NCBI GenBank assembly: GCA_022712915.1
Contig: JAFLJQ010000219.1
Coordinates: forward strand, 1 to 45,809
Length of the DNA: 45,809 bases
From: Gammaproteobacteria bacterium
GTDB taxonomy: Bacteria > Pseudomonadota > Gammaproteobacteria > UBA6429 > Thiohalophilaceae
Direction of reading: 5' to 3'
Positions 34,481 through 45,603 of this stretch are shown in pieces. The translations under genes were made by a program, and so were the position numbers. The notes beneath the pieces are model-generated. The model saw only the letters and a list, made by a program, of their open reading frames with translations. It was not told the origin of the DNA and made no database searches. Every line of letters begins with the position of its first letter. The stretch's first letter is position 1.

Positions 34481-34524
34481 GGTATGGACTTCTCGTGTGG
34501 TTCAGTTTTTCCTGGATGACTGTA

Positions 34525-34653
34525 GGGCACTTCTATTAAATGCACTTTTCCCGCGATAGTGGCGTCAGCGCCGTGCTCAAATCCTCATGTATGTCATATA
34601 CACTGCGGTTCTTGCTTGCTCTCATGAAACAATCACTATTTATAGAAGTGCCC
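34525..34653. mobile_element. 129-bp MITE with terminal repeats and 4-bp target duplication
   Basis: The left end GGGCACTTCTATTAAAT and right end ATTTATAGAAGTGCCC are inverted copies, and both flanks carry TGTA (34521–34524, 34654–34657), a target duplication. It encodes nothing and sits in the gcvR–dapA promoter gap. Another end occurs at 31796–31810. The parent transposase is not in the window. Confidence 0.75.
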
Positions 34654-34796
34654 TGTATATTTGGGTTAACTATAACTGAAACAGTGAACCATCGGACAAC
34701 ACTAGAGTCAAATTGGCCTCTTGGTAATGAGGATAGCGCTTGTCAGGCGTTCATCCCAACAGTACCATGTCGCTTTTATTCAAGTGTGAGGCTTGC

Positions 34797-35672
34797 ATGA
34801 TTCAGGGCAGCTTGGTGGCGTTGGTAACTCCAATGCAAGAAGATGGTTCGGTCGATACTAAAAGTTTGGCCCAACTGGTTGAATTTCATATAGAAAATGA
34901 TACAGACGGTCTTGTGGTCATGGGCACCACGGGGGAATCTGCCACGCTGGACGAAAAGGAACACTGTGAAGTGGTTCGTCAGGTGGTTGAAATGGTGGCT
35001 GGGCGCATGGCCGTGATTGCCGGGACGGGGTCAAATTCCACGCGTGAGGCTATTGCCTTGACCGCCTGCTCCAAAAAAGCGGGTGCAGATGCCTGTTTGC
35101 TGGTGACACCTTATTATAATAAACCGACTCAGGAAGGCCTTTACCTGCATTACAAGGCTGTGGCTGAGGCGGTGGATATTCCTCTGATTCTCTATAATGT
35201 TCCGGGAAGGACGGCGGTGGATATGTTAACGGAGACGGTTGTCCGCTTGTCGTCGGTGCCAAATATTGTCGGTATAAAAGAAGCCACTGGTGATATCGAT
35301 CGCGCTAAAGATATACTGCAACAATGTGGCAAGGCGTTCGCCCTCTATAGTGGTGATGACGCCACGGGTATGGAATGTATGCTGGCGGGCGGGCACGGTG
35401 TGATCTCGGTAACCTCTAATGTTGCGCCGCACGCCATGCATGAAATGTGTGTGGCAGCCATGGCCGGGGATCAATCTGGGGCGGCACCTATCAATGATCG
35501 TCTGATGGGCCTACACACTAAATTGTTTGTTGAAGCCAATCCGATTCCTGTGAAATGGGCTCTTTCTGAAATGGGCTTGATCCCGAAGGGTATTCGCTTG
35601 CCGCTGACCGTCCTGTCAGAATCTCAGCATGATATTGTCCGCCAAGCCATGAAACAGGCCGGTGTTATATAA
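34797..35672 (+). CDS. dapA: 4-hydroxy-tetrahydrodipicolinate synthase
   Basis: 291 residues from the ATG at 34797 with TGAGG 7 bases upstream. [31 protein letters not shown] (Thr44/45), VTPYYNKP (Tyr107), ILYNVPGRT (Tyr133) and GIKEATGD with Schiff-base Lys161 align with the E. coli enzyme at identical numbers. It condenses pyruvate with aspartate semialdehyde for lysine and peptidoglycan. It starts the dapA–bamC–MBL–purC run; upstream lies the MITE, which may supply or disturb its promoter. Confidence 0.97.
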   Translation: MIQGSLVALVTPMQEDGSVDTKSLAQLVEFHIENDTDGLVVMGTTGESATLDEKEHCEVVRQVVEMVAGRMAVIAGTGSNSTREAIALTACSKKAGADACLLVTPYYNKPTQEGLYLHYKAVAEAVDIPLILYNVPGRTAVDMLTETVVRLSSVPNIVGIKEATGDIDRAKDILQQCGKAFALYSGDDATGMECMLAGGHGVISVTSNVAPHAMHEMCVAAMAGDQSGAAPINDRLMGLHTKLFVEANPIPVKWALSEMGLIPKGIRLPLTVLSESQHDIVRQAMKQAGVI

Positions 35673-35693
35673 ATATTGTTATTTGTGATCCCT

Positions 35694-36812
35694 ATGAAAA
35701 ATTATTGTTGTATCAGATTATTCGTCAGTTTAATTAGCCTGTTGATGTTTGCTGCTTGTTCATCTACTCCAGACGATACCTATTTGGCCAGTCAGGGCAC
35801 TGCGGCGTTGGAGATTCCTCCCAATCTGTCGCAACCTGTTAGTAATGCGGAGTTCGAAATTCCTGGAATCAGCTCTCAGCAAACAACTTATTCGGGCTAC
35901 AGTAGTGCCGAGAACCAGAAAAAGGAAGTGCTTCCGCAACTGGGCAAGGATATCAAGTTTGAACGTGATGGAAATGTTTTCTGGCTTGATGTCAATATGG
36001 CGGCTAATAAATTATGGCCTGTGCTAAAAAGTTTTATTGGTAAAACAGGTTTTGAGATCAAATATGCCAATAAGTCCACCGGAATAATTGATACCAGTTG
36101 GCGCGAGAATGAGGATGGTGCCAGTTTTATGGTGACATTGACCTCCGGTGAACAGGGCACATATGTGGATAAGTATCGCTTGCGTATGGAACGTGGTCAG
36201 GACAAGGCTCACACTCGTTTATATATTCGCCATAAGGGTGCCAGGATTGTCAAAGATGTTGTCAACGCGGAATTGTGGGGTGATGAAGATGCTCCCATCA
36301 TGATGGATGATGATGAAGCTAAAAAGACTTTGTGGATTGCGCGGGCATCAGACCCTGATCTGGAAATTGAGCTGCTACAAAACTTCATGGTTTATATTGG
36401 TCTGGATGAAGATGCCGTAGATGATGAATTGAGTGCCTACAGCAATAAAAAGATTGCCCGGATTATTGAACAAAATAAAGGTATGGCGCTTGAGGTAAAA
36501 GAGAATTTCCCTCGAACCTGGAGACGCATTGGTCTGGCTCTTGACCGAATGGGTTTTGTCGTAGAGGATCGCAATCGTTCAGCTGGGGTTTATTATATTA
36601 GTCTGCCGGAAAAATTTGAAACCAAGCAAGAAAAAAATTGGTTTGAACGTTTGTTTAACAAAGAACAAGCAGAATTACCCAGTAGTTTTCTGTTGAGTGT
36701 TAGCGGAAAAGGCACAAAAACACATGTCACCATTCGTGACAGGACGAGTGCAGCACTGGATAACAAAGTAGCTGAGAAAATATTGCGTCAGATACAGGCT
36801 CATATCAGTTAA
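35694..36812 (+). CDS. bamC: outer-membrane assembly lipoprotein BamC (NlpB)
   Basis: 372 residues from ATG 35694; an upstream TTG is less likely. Lipoprotein signal with SLLMFAAC (Cys22). The unstructured N-terminal lasso contains YLASQGTAALEIPPNLSQPV as in BamC, and two helix-grip domains follow (DVNMAANKLWPVLKSFIGKT; ENFPRTWRRIGLALDRMGF). It binds BamD in the beta-barrel assembly machine. It lies 21 bases after dapA, the conserved order. Confidence 0.93.
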   Translation: MKNYCCIRLFVSLISLLMFAACSSTPDDTYLASQGTAALEIPPNLSQPVSNAEFEIPGISSQQTTYSGYSSAENQKKEVLPQLGKDIKFERDGNVFWLDVNMAANKLWPVLKSFIGKTGFEIKYANKSTGIIDTSWRENEDGASFMVTLTSGEQGTYVDKYRLRMERGQDKAHTRLYIRHKGARIVKDVVNAELWGDEDAPIMMDDDEAKKTLWIARASDPDLEIELLQNFMVYIGLDEDAVDDELSAYSNKKIARIIEQNKGMALEVKENFPRTWRRIGLALDRMGFVVEDRNRSAGVYYISLPEKFETKQEKNWFERLFNKEQAELPSSFLLSVSGKGTKTHVTIRDRTSAALDNKVAEKILRQIQAHIS

Positions 36813-36830
36813 CAACAGGAAGCATGATTT

Positions 36831-37589
36831 TTGCAATTTGCAGTACTTGGCAGTGGTAGTCGTGGTAATGCAACCTTAGTCAAATCTGGCAAGACTTGTC
36901 TGATGGTGGACTGTGGATTCTCTGTTAAAGAGACGGTTGCCAGACTGGCAAGACTGGATTGTGCGGCTGAGTCGATTAGCGCGATTCTGGTCACACACGA
37001 GCATTCTGATCACAGTAAAGGGGTGGGGGCGTTTGCCCGAAAGTATGACATCCCTGTGTGGGCCACTCGTGGTACGGAAACAAATGCCCGTTTTGGCAAA
37101 CTAAGCAAATTAAACAGGTTAAATGCAGAGCAAGGTTTTGAGTTGGGTGATTTACAGATCCAGTCATATCCCGTTCCACATGATGCCAGAGAGCCATGTC
37201 AGTTTTGTTTTACCGATGGTAATAAACGGCTTGCGATTCTGACAGATGCGGGCAGTATCACGCCACACATGGAACAACTTATTTCCGGCTGTGATGCCCT
37301 GATGCTTGAATGCAACCATGATCGGGACATGCTTTGGGAAGGTCTGTACCCTCAGAGTCTCAAGCAACGTGTTGCCGGTCAGTTTGGACATTTAAGCAAT
37401 GCTCAAGCAGCCGCATTTCTGAATCGAATTAATACCTCAGCCTTGCAACAGTTGGTTGCTATGCACCTGAGTGAAAAAAATAATACTCAGCCCCTGGCAA
37501 GATATGTGCTAAGTGATGCCCTGGATTGCGATCCGGACTGGGTTCAGTTCGCTGATCAGGATGAGGGGCTTGATTGGCAAACCATTTAA
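36831..37589 (+). CDS. metallo-beta-lactamase fold hydrolase (WalJ/YycJ-like)
   Basis: 252 residues. TTG start at 36831 with AGGAAG 9 bases upstream gives MQFAVLGSGSRGNATLVKSG; a competing ATG at 36824 leads to a stop in another frame. HxHxDH motif VTHEHSDHSKG and LTDAGSITPH bind the metal pair. This branch resembles YycJ/WalJ 5'-nucleases. Between bamC and purC in many gammaproteobacteria; probably cotranscribed. Confidence 0.9.
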   Translation: MQFAVLGSGSRGNATLVKSGKTCLMVDCGFSVKETVARLARLDCAAESISAILVTHEHSDHSKGVGAFARKYDIPVWATRGTETNARFGKLSKLNRLNAEQGFELGDLQIQSYPVPHDAREPCQFCFTDGNKRLAILTDAGSITPHMEQLISGCDALMLECNHDRDMLWEGLYPQSLKQRVAGQFGHLSNAQAAAFLNRINTSALQQLVAMHLSEKNNTQPLARYVLSDALDCDPDWVQFADQDEGLDWQTI

Positions 37590-37610
37590 TTATTCATATT
37601 TTGAAAAAAG

Positions 37611-38333
37611 ATGCAGACTATGAAAAAACAAGACGTTCTGATAAGTGGCAAGGCCAAGACAGTTTATAGTACCGAAGATCCGGATAAACTGATCATGCAT
37701 TTTCGTAATGACACCTCGGCATTTGATGGTGAAAAAATCGAGCAGCTGGATCGAAAAGGCATGGTCAATAATCGCGTTAACGCCTTTATTATGCAAAAAC
37801 TCGAACAGGCCGGTATTCCCACACAGTTTGAAAAATTGCTCAGTGATGATGAAGTACTGGTAAAAAGACTGGATATGATTCCGGTCGAGTGTGTGGTGCG
37901 GAATATTGCTGCGGGTAGTATTGTTCGGCGTCTGGGTTTGGACGATGGCATGGAACTGAATCCACCAACCTTTGAATTTTTCCTCAAAAATGATGCGCTG
38001 CATGATCCCATGATTAATGACTTTCACATTCGAACCTTTGGATGGGCCTCGGATGATGAAGTGGCACGTATGAAAGAATTGACCTTCAAGGTTAATGATA
38101 TCTTGAGCAAACTTTTCAGGGATGCCGGTTTGCTGCTGGTGGACTATAAACTGGAATTTGGTCGTGATAAGGATGTTGTGACACTAGGAGATGAATTTAG
38201 CCCGGATGGTTGCCGTCTATGGGATGCTAAAACAAGGGAGAAACTCGACAAGGATCGTTTTCGTCAGGGGCTGGGAGGCGTGGTTGAAGCTTATGAGGAA
38301 GTGGCGCGTCGACTGGGGGTTGAGTTAGCCTGA
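37611..38333 (+). CDS. purC: phosphoribosylaminoimidazole-succinocarboxamide synthase
   Basis: 240 residues (237 from the second ATG at 37620, which better matches relatives). [54 protein letters not shown] and [14 protein letters not shown] are SAICAR synthetase signatures for ATP, CAIR and aspartate binding in purine synthesis. Last gene of the dapA run. Confidence 0.96.
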   Translation: MQTMKKQDVLISGKAKTVYSTEDPDKLIMHFRNDTSAFDGEKIEQLDRKGMVNNRVNAFIMQKLEQAGIPTQFEKLLSDDEVLVKRLDMIPVECVVRNIAAGSIVRRLGLDDGMELNPPTFEFFLKNDALHDPMINDFHIRTFGWASDDEVARMKELTFKVNDILSKLFRDAGLLLVDYKLEFGRDKDVVTLGDEFSPDGCRLWDAKTREKLDKDRFRQGLGGVVEAYEEVARRLGVELA

Positions 38334-38481
38334 AAAAACCGGTTTGGAGGCTGGATGGCCTGTTCCATGTGTCTCAAGGCTCAATAAACCATACACTTTG
38401 TACTATGTTGCACTTTGCATCCTTATATTAAAGAAACGATATGACGTGACGCTATTTATTGCTGGAACGTGAGATTCCTAC

Positions 38482-40545
38482 ATGTATGGCGGGCACATGA
38501 CAATACTACATAAATTAAATGTTTTTAAAATATTTGCCCAACTAAAAGTCAGTCATAAGGTTTGGTTGAGCACTGGCACACTGTTGGTTGTGCTGGCGAT
38601 TGTTTCATTTTCGGCGATCACCAGTTTGCAGATTGCCCAGTCACGTTTTTCATTTGTGGTAGAAAAAAGTCAGCCACTTGCCCTTGCCTCCCTGGAATTA
38701 TCCGAAACTTTGAACAAGGCCAATGCCTCGTTGGGATTCTATCTGCTGGGTAAAAACGATGAAGATAAAAGTCAGTTTGAATCAGCCCTGACGCATCTCG
38801 ATGAATTATTGGGACAGTTGACATCAATGGATATTGTTGCCAATGATGTTAACACCCATTCTCTGGTGCAACAGATAAGTCAGGATATTGAAACCTATAA
38901 ATCATATCGGCAGAAAATGCTGGCGCTGGCCACAGACTTTGCCAAAAATCAGCCTGGTATCAGTATCTCGGCGGACAACATGAACCCGCTGGCCCTGAGC
39001 ATTCAGCAAAACCTGGCGGCACTTATTTCATATGAAGCGGATGAAAAGGCAAGCAAGAAAAGGCGCAAGTTATTTTTTGATCTTGCCAGGTTGCGGCAGA
39101 ACTGGATGAATCTGATTATTGCCACACGCGCCTATATGGCATTTCGTTCCGATTCACAGGTGGCCAATATAAAATTGTACCGCGATGGGTTTGAACAACA
39201 ACTAAAAAAAGTCGAAAAAGAATCAGACTCACTTACTTTTGAACAGGCCGATGCCCTGGATCAGATTAAAACGTTACGCGAGCAATGGTTTACGTTTATG
39301 GAAGGTATGCTGGAAATCCATGGCAGCGAAAAATGGCGTACGGATTCCTATTTAATTCGAACTGAGCTGGGACCTCTGGTGCAGCGTATTGGGGATAATA
39401 TTAATGCCCTGATCAAGCAGCAAAAAGAGCTTGCCGTACAAACTAGTCAAGCCGTGCTATCACAAGTCAGTGGTACTCAGAACATTCTGATCACCTTGTT
39501 AGTCATAGGAACCATACTGGGTATCCTGGCGGCAGGTTTCATGAGTATGATGATTACTGTGCCATTGAATGAAACGGTTGCCGCTCTTGAAGATATTGCA
39601 GAAGGGGAGGGCAATTTGACCCGTCGCCTCAAGGTGCGGGGCAAAGATGAAGTCGCACTATTGGCAAATGGTTTTAACAAGTTTGTAGAAAAGATCCACA
39701 AGGCCATGACCCAGGTAGCAGGGGCCACCGCCCAACTGGCCGCTGCATCGGAAGAAATGTCCATGATTACGGACGACACCAGTAAAGGGGTGCTTAAACA
39801 AAAATCACAAACAGAAATGGTGGCTACTGCGATGACTGAAATGGCCAGCACAGCCAAGGACATGGCAAGTAATGCCGAAAGTGCGGCTACCAGTACGAGT
39901 AAGGCCGATACTCATGCTGTTGAAGGTAAACATATCGTCGCCAACACCATGCAGACTATCAGTCAGCTGGCTTCTAAAGTGGAACGGGCAACCGAAACCA
40001 TTAAGGACCTTGAAAAGCAAGGTGAGCAGATCAGTACCATTGCAGTAGTGATACGTGATATTGCCGAGCAAACTAACCTGTTAGCACTGAATGCCGCTAT
40101 CGAGGCGGCACGTGCGGGTGAACAAGGTAGGGGATTTGCCGTGGTGGCCGACGAGGTACGAAACCTTGCCAATCGCACTCAAAAGTCAACCCAGGAGATT
40201 GAAGCCATGATTGGAAAGCTTCAATCGGGTACGCGGGAAGCGGCGACGGCAATGGAAGAAGGACGGGCTAGCGCGCATGCCAGCGTTGAACATGCGACAA
40301 AGGCCGAGCATGCCCTGAATGAGATCACGGAAGCGGTCAATGAGGTGATGATCATGAATACCCAGATTGCAGAAGCTGCTAATCAGCAAGGTCATGTGTC
40401 GGAGGAAATCAGCCGCAATATCAATACCATTACTGCTGTGGCAGATACGACCAACGAAGGCACGGAACAGTTGGCAAAGGCGAGTCTTGATATGGCTCAA
40501 TTGGCTTCAGATTTACAGGAACTGATAAACCAGTTTAAGGTATAA
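38482..40545 (+). CDS. methyl-accepting chemotaxis protein
   Basis: 687 residues. TM1 at about 26–48, a periplasmic helical ligand region of about 280 residues, TM2 at about 332–357, HAMP ([20 protein letters not shown]), then the signalling coiled coil with the hairpin tip [20 protein letters not shown] and [20 protein letters not shown]. The ligand region is predicted helical (TarH/4HB-like) and gives no ligand clue. No C-terminal NWETF CheR-binding pentapeptide. Met6 (38497) is an alternative start. Stands alone between purC and parE. Confidence 0.92.
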   Translation: MYGGHMTILHKLNVFKIFAQLKVSHKVWLSTGTLLVVLAIVSFSAITSLQIAQSRFSFVVEKSQPLALASLELSETLNKANASLGFYLLGKNDEDKSQFESALTHLDELLGQLTSMDIVANDVNTHSLVQQISQDIETYKSYRQKMLALATDFAKNQPGISISADNMNPLALSIQQNLAALISYEADEKASKKRRKLFFDLARLRQNWMNLIIATRAYMAFRSDSQVANIKLYRDGFEQQLKKVEKESDSLTFEQADALDQIKTLREQWFTFMEGMLEIHGSEKWRTDSYLIRTELGPLVQRIGDNINALIKQQKELAVQTSQAVLSQVSGTQNILITLLVIGTILGILAAGFMSMMITVPLNETVAALEDIAEGEGNLTRRLKVRGKDEVALLANGFNKFVEKIHKAMTQVAGATAQLAAASEEMSMITDDTSKGVLKQKSQTEMVATAMTEMASTAKDMASNAESAATSTSKADTHAVEGKHIVANTMQTISQLASKVERATETIKDLEKQGEQISTIAVVIRDIAEQTNLLALNAAIEAARAGEQGRGFAVVADEVRNLANRTQKSTQEIEAMIGKLQSGTREAATAMEEGRASAHASVEHATKAEHALNEITEAVNEVMIMNTQIAEAANQQGHVSEEISRNINTITAVADTTNEGTEQLAKASLDMAQLASDLQELINQFKV

Positions 40546-40717
40546 GACTGTAATTAAAGGGCAAAAAGCTAATTTTCCCCACAAAACATCTTTTTTGTGT
40601 ATTAAAACCCTAACACTCGATCTATTTTCGTATAAAATTCCCGTATGTGAGTGAGAAATTGTTGGGGCGTGCGTGCCCGGCAGTATGTAAATTTTAATAA
40701 GAAAGCAGACGGGTGTT

Positions 40718-42601
40718 ATGAGTAGTTATACCGCAGATTCTATTGAAGTCTTGAAGGGCCTGGATCCGGTGCGCAAGCGCCCTGGCATGTATACCCAGAC
40801 CGACCGTCCCAATCACCTTGCCCAGGAAGTGATCGATAACAGTGTCGATGAAGCGACGGCGGGTCATGCCAGCAAGATCGAAATTACCCTGTTCAAAGAT
40901 GGTTCATTGCAGGTCACTGATGATGGCCGGGGTATGCCGGTGGATAAACATGCCGGTGAAAAAATTTCCGGTGTTGAACTTGTCTTGACCCGCTTGCATG
41001 CCGGCGGCAAGTTCTCTGACAAAAATTACCAGTTTTCGGGTGGTCTGCACGGTGTTGGGATATCGGTTGTCAACGCTTTATCTAAAAAGCTTGAGGTGTG
41101 GATTAGACGTGGTGGCAAGGAATATCACATGGAACTGGCCAGTGGTAAGCCTGTTTCAAAACTGAAAGTTATCGGTACCGTTGGTCAGCGTAATACCGGC
41201 ACCACACTGCGTTTCTGGCCGGATAAAAAATATTTTGATTCTCCCAAATTTTCTGTCTCACGACTTAAACATGTCTTGCGCGCCAAGGCGGTGTTATGCC
41301 CTGGTTTAACCGTTACGTTTGAAGATGAAGCCGCAGGTGAGACCGAACAGTGGTATTACCAGGATGGCCTGAAAGATTATTTACTCGATAGCTTGAAAGA
41401 TGCCGAGCTATTACCACCTGATGCCTTTGTCGGCAGTCTGAGTGGTAATGAGGAAGCGGTTGATTGGGCGTTGGCCTGGGTGTTGGATAGCGGTGAGTCG
41501 GTTGGTGAAAGTTATGTCAATCTGATCCCGACGGTGCAAGGTGGAACGCATGTTAATGGTTTGCGCACCGGTTTAACAGAAGCCGTGCGGGAGTTTTGTG
41601 AGTTCCGCAATCTTGTACCTCGGGGTGTCAAGATTAGCCCTGACGATGTCTGGGACAAGGTTAACTATATTCTTTCCGTTAAATTGGCCGAACCGCAATT
41701 TAGCGGACAGACCAAGGAACGTTTATCCTCTCGTGAAAGTACACCTTTCGTCTCGGGGGTGATCAAAGATGCCTTTGGTCTTTGGCTCAACCAGCATATT
41801 GAAGTCGCTGAACGTATTGCCGATCTGGTCATTAGCAATGCACAAAGCCGCTTAAAAGCGGGTAAAACCGTTGTACGCAAAAAGATTACTCAAGGCCCGG
41901 CCCTACCAGGCAAGCTGGCGGATTGTTCTTCGCAGAATCTGGATCATACCGAATTGTTTCTGGTGGAAGGTGACTCTGCTGGAGGCTCGGCCAAACAGGC
42001 CCGAGATCGTGTCTTTCAGGCCATCATGCCCTTGCGCGGTAAAATACTGAATACCTGGGAGGTGGAATCCACCCAGGTACTCGCTTCACAAGAAGTCCAT
42101 GACATCTCAGTGGCCATTGGTGTCGATCCGGGCAGTGATAATCTCAAGAGTTTGCGTTATGGCAAGATCATTATTCTGGCCGATGCCGACTCTGATGGAC
42201 TGCACATTGCAACCTTGCTCTGTGCCTTATTTTTACGTCACTACTGGCCATTGGTTATGGCAGGACATGTCTGTGTTGCCATGCCCCCTTTGTTTCGTAT
42301 TGATGTTGGCAAACAGGTTTTTTATGCACAAGATGAAGCGGAGCAGCAGGGCATACTCGATCGGATTGCCGCTGAAAAAATCAAAGGCAAGATTCAGATC
42401 ACCCGTTTTAAAGGACTGGGAGAAATGAATCCCCTACAGTTGCGTGAAACCACCATGGATCCCGAGACGCGCCGTCTGGCACGTTTAACGATCAAACCGG
42501 GCGATGGCACGGAACAGCTAATGGACATGTTGCTCGCCAAGAAACGTTCCGCTGACCGGCGTGCCTGGTTGGAACAAAGCGGCGATCTCGCCGAAGTTTA
42601 A
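40718..42601 (+). CDS. parE: DNA topoisomerase IV subunit B
   Basis: 627 residues, typical for ParE. GHKL ATPase: [107 protein letters not shown]. It powers decatenation with ParC, encoded 20 bases downstream. The upstream gap has a −10-like TATAAA at about 40630. Confidence 0.96.
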   Translation: MSSYTADSIEVLKGLDPVRKRPGMYTQTDRPNHLAQEVIDNSVDEATAGHASKIEITLFKDGSLQVTDDGRGMPVDKHAGEKISGVELVLTRLHAGGKFSDKNYQFSGGLHGVGISVVNALSKKLEVWIRRGGKEYHMELASGKPVSKLKVIGTVGQRNTGTTLRFWPDKKYFDSPKFSVSRLKHVLRAKAVLCPGLTVTFEDEAAGETEQWYYQDGLKDYLLDSLKDAELLPPDAFVGSLSGNEEAVDWALAWVLDSGESVGESYVNLIPTVQGGTHVNGLRTGLTEAVREFCEFRNLVPRGVKISPDDVWDKVNYILSVKLAEPQFSGQTKERLSSRESTPFVSGVIKDAFGLWLNQHIEVAERIADLVISNAQSRLKAGKTVVRKKITQGPALPGKLADCSSQNLDHTELFLVEGDSAGGSAKQARDRVFQAIMPLRGKILNTWEVESTQVLASQEVHDISVAIGVDPGSDNLKSLRYGKIIILADADSDGLHIATLLCALFLRHYWPLVMAGHVCVAMPPLFRIDVGKQVFYAQDEAEQQGILDRIAAEKIKGKIQITRFKGLGEMNPLQLRETTMDPETRRLARLTIKPGDGTEQLMDMLLAKKRSADRRAWLEQSGDLAEV

Positions 42602-42621
42602 ACAAAATTAAAAGTACCATT

Positions 42622-44880
42622 ATGGCTAAAAAAATCCCCCAGATTGTCGAAGACAACATCGAGCGTTTGCCGCTCAAAACGTTTACCGAGAAGGCCTACC
42701 TTGATTATTCAATGTACGTCATCCTGGATCGTGCCTTGCCGCATATTGGTGATGGTCTCAAACCCGTACAGCGGCGTATTATTTATGCCATGTCAGAACT
42801 GGGCCTGAAGGCCGGTTCCAAGTTTAAAAAATCGGCTCGTACCGTGGGTGACGTACTCGGTAAGTTTCATCCACATGGTGACAGCGCCTGTTATGAAGCC
42901 ATGGTGTTAATGGCGCAGCCTTTTTCCTATCGTTATCCCTTGCTCGAAGGCCAGGGTAACTGGGGTTCGCCGGATGATCCCAAGTCCTTCGCCGCCATGC
43001 GTTATACCGAATCACGCCTGTCCGCCTTTGCCGACCTGTTATTATCCGAGCTGGGTCTGGGAACCGTCGAATGGCAACCCAACTTTGATGGCAGTCTGAA
43101 AGAACCAAAATTATTACCGGCACGGGTGCCGAACGTTTTGTTAAATGGCACCACCGGCATTGCCGTCGGCATGGCCACCGATATTCCACCCCATAACCTG
43201 GGGGAAGTCTGCAATGCAACCATTCACTTGCTGGATAACCCCAAGGCAACACTCAGTGAACTGTTTAAGTTTGTTAAGGGGCCGGACTATCCGACGGATG
43301 CCGAAATTATTACCCCCAAGGCCGACATCAAAAAAATGTATGAGACCGGCCACGGCAGTATTCGTATGCGCGGACGCTATGAAGTCGAAGCCGGTGACAT
43401 TATTATCACGGCCCTGCCACATCAGACCTCTCCTTCCAAAATTCTGGAACAGATCGCCGCACTGATGATGGCCAAGAAATTGCCCATGGTGGTCGATTTA
43501 CGCGATGAGTCTGATCACGAAAACCCGACACGTCTGGTTATCGTGCCAAGATCAAACAAGATTGAAGTCGATGAATTAATGACCCACCTGTTTGCCACCA
43601 CTGATCTGGAACGCACCTATCGGGTCAACATGAACGTCATTGGCCTGGACGGTCGCCCCGGTGTCCGCAACCTGCAACAGATGTTAAGCGAATGGTTGAT
43701 CTATCGTACCAACACCGTACGTCAGCGTCTTGAGTTCAGACTCGATAAAGTCAGCAAACGACTGCATATCCTTGATGGTTTGTTAATTGCCTTTCTCAAC
43801 ATCGATGAAGTCATCAAGATCATTCGCACCAATGACAAACCCAAACCTGTTTTGATGAAGCGTTTCAAGCTTTCTGATGAACAGGCCGAATCCATATTAG
43901 AATTGAAACTGCGTCACCTCGCCAAACTGGAAGAGATGACCATCAAGGGCGAAAAGAAAGAACTGGCAGAAGAACGTGACGGGTTGGAGAAAATCTTATC
44001 TTCAAAAACGCGCATGAAGACACTGATTAAAACAGAATTGAAAGACATCATCAGCAAGTTTGCCGACAAACGCCGTTCCCCCATTGTCGCGCGTGATGCC
44101 GCACAGGCCATGGATGAAACCGCCTTGATCAGTGCCGATCCGATTACCATTGTTATCTCAGATAAAGGTTGGGTACGTTCGGCCAAGGGGCATGAAGTCG
44201 ATCCCCTTTCCTTGAGTTACAAGGCTGGAGATAGTTATCTGGATAGCAAATGTGGCAAGACCAATCAACTGGCCCTCTTTATCGATTCCACCGGGCGTTG
44301 TTATTCTTTACCTGCCCACACCTTACCCTCGGCACGAGGGCAGGGCGAACCCTTAACCGGTCGGCTCAGCCCACCCGATGGGGCCACCTTCCGAGGCGCC
44401 ATCATGGGCGATGCCGATCAACTCTGTCTATTAGCCACCGATCAAGGCTATGGTTTTATAATCAAACTGGAAGACATGTTGACACGCAACAAAAAAGGAA
44501 AAGGTATTTTAAAAGTTCCGGCCGGTGCAAAAGTATTACCCCCCGTGCTGGTTCAGGACATGGACACCCACTGGGTCGCCATGACCACCAACAGCGGATA
44601 CCTCTTGATTCATCACATCGAAGAAGTGCCCATCCTGCCCCGAGGCAAGGGCGTCAAAATTATCAACATCCCCTCCGCCAAACTCAAATCCGGTGAAGAG
44701 TTCGTCACTGCCGTGACCGTGATCAACGAAGACGACAGCATCGTCATCCACTCAGGTAAACGCCACAAAGTATTAAAACCAAAAGACATGGAACACTACG
44801 AAGGCGAACGCGCCCAACGTGGCCACAAATTGCCACAAGGTTTCCGAAGTGTTGAGCGGATGATGCCGGAGGAGGAGTAG
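42622..44880 (+). CDS. parC: DNA topoisomerase IV subunit A
   Basis: 752 residues. [56 protein letters not shown] and [13 protein letters not shown] with catalytic Tyr128. The quinolone-determining positions are Ser88 and Glu92 (E. coli Ser80/Glu84), the sensitive wild-type state. The C-terminal domain has the shortened ParC beta-pinwheel repeats. Cotranscribed with parE. Confidence 0.96.
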   Translation: MAKKIPQIVEDNIERLPLKTFTEKAYLDYSMYVILDRALPHIGDGLKPVQRRIIYAMSELGLKAGSKFKKSARTVGDVLGKFHPHGDSACYEAMVLMAQPFSYRYPLLEGQGNWGSPDDPKSFAAMRYTESRLSAFADLLLSELGLGTVEWQPNFDGSLKEPKLLPARVPNVLLNGTTGIAVGMATDIPPHNLGEVCNATIHLLDNPKATLSELFKFVKGPDYPTDAEIITPKADIKKMYETGHGSIRMRGRYEVEAGDIIITALPHQTSPSKILEQIAALMMAKKLPMVVDLRDESDHENPTRLVIVPRSNKIEVDELMTHLFATTDLERTYRVNMNVIGLDGRPGVRNLQQMLSEWLIYRTNTVRQRLEFRLDKVSKRLHILDGLLIAFLNIDEVIKIIRTNDKPKPVLMKRFKLSDEQAESILELKLRHLAKLEEMTIKGEKKELAEERDGLEKILSSKTRMKTLIKTELKDIISKFADKRRSPIVARDAAQAMDETALISADPITIVISDKGWVRSAKGHEVDPLSLSYKAGDSYLDSKCGKTNQLALFIDSTGRCYSLPAHTLPSARGQGEPLTGRLSPPDGATFRGAIMGDADQLCLLATDQGYGFIIKLEDMLTRNKKGKGILKVPAGAKVLPPVLVQDMDTHWVAMTTNSGYLLIHHIEEVPILPRGKGVKIINIPSAKLKSGEEFVTAVTVINEDDSIVIHSGKRHKVLKPKDMEHYEGERAQRGHKLPQGFRSVERMMPEEE

Positions 44881-45194
44881 CATCTACCCGCACTGAACCT
44901 GCTCAATAAGGCGGGGGCTTTTTTGTAGAATATAAACTCAAATGGTATGGCATCCTATCCCCCGTGATGCCATACCCCTCATGTCTTAACTGAGTTACAA
45001 TCGTAACTTGTTCGTAATGAAACAAATTCTTCCGTATTGTGAAATTTTACAGCTATCACCCTTAAGTTGTGTCTGGTTAAAGGATGTAATGGTTTGAAAT
45101 ATAAATGAAAAGGAGGGGGGATGAAGTAAGAGGGGTGTGTTGGTGGTGATTTAGTATGAACATATATAGTTATGTGCTGTAAGAGGAGAGGAGT
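44881..45194. other. 314-base gap after parC
   Basis: Apart from the terminator there are purine-rich runs (AAGGAGGGGGG near 45109) and no gene or RNA I can name. Confidence 0.5.
44887..44921 (+). terminator. possible terminator after parC
   Basis: CCCGC and GCGGG flank a 19-base loop and are followed by GGCTTTTTT. The stem is short but the T tract is clear. Confidence 0.45.
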
Positions 45195-45470
45195 TTGGAT
45201 CCTAAGAAAAAGAAGATAATTAGAATTCTAAATAAATCTGTATTTAATGGTGTTTCATTTTATGATCTATCCATGAGGCTATCTAATGTTGACTCAGGTA
45301 TAACCTATGCGAAGTGTGAGTTATGTGGTCTTCATGGGTTTGAGATACAGAGAAATAATGAGAAAATGTTTTATATAGAGAATGCGTCTAATAGGGGTAG
45401 CATTGTAGTGGTCAAGTTTTATTGGAAAGAATTTAAGCCGAATTTTTCAATTCCATTTTTTTCTGGTTAG
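45195..45470 (+). pseudogene. hypothetical gene whose C-terminus is replaced by IS sequence
   Basis: TTG start at 45195 with AGGAGAGGAG upstream. About 70 native codons (KKKKIIRILNKSVFNGVSFY, then CELCGLHGFEIQ) run to 45403. From 45404 the frame continues into the IS3-family end, giving the last 20 residues (VVVKFYWKEFKPNF region) and the stop. The CxxC (CELC) could bind metal, but no family is recognised. The natural C-terminus is missing, so a nonfunctional or chimeric product is likely. Confidence 0.6.
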
Positions 45471-45603
45471 GTGTTAAATATCCAAGGGTAGAATGCAATC
45501 GCTTGTAATTATAAAAACGAATATATTTCTCTACAGCATCTACAGCATCCACAGCCGATAAATGATTCACAAAAACCAAGTTATTCAATCGTTCTGTTTT
45601 CAA
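45404..45603 (-). mobile_element. truncated IS3-family 3' end, inverted relative to the copy at 1–138
   Basis: The outer end TGTAGTGGTCAAGTTTT starts at 45404. Reading the minus strand, transposase-like residues LKTERLNNLVFVNHLSAVDA can be followed from about 45603, then VEKYIRFYNYKRLHSTLGY to the stop. A 9-bp tandem duplication (GATGCTGTA) separates it from the window-start copy. The rest of the element is missing. Confidence 0.75.

Noticed and set aside
34740-34796. 19-residue N-terminal extension of DapA
   Set aside because: The ATG at 34797 has a proper ribosome-binding site and makes active-site numbering match E. coli exactly.
42622-44880. Quinolone-resistance substitution in ParC
   Set aside because: Ser88 and Glu92 (E. 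coli 80 and 84) are the sensitive wild-type residues.
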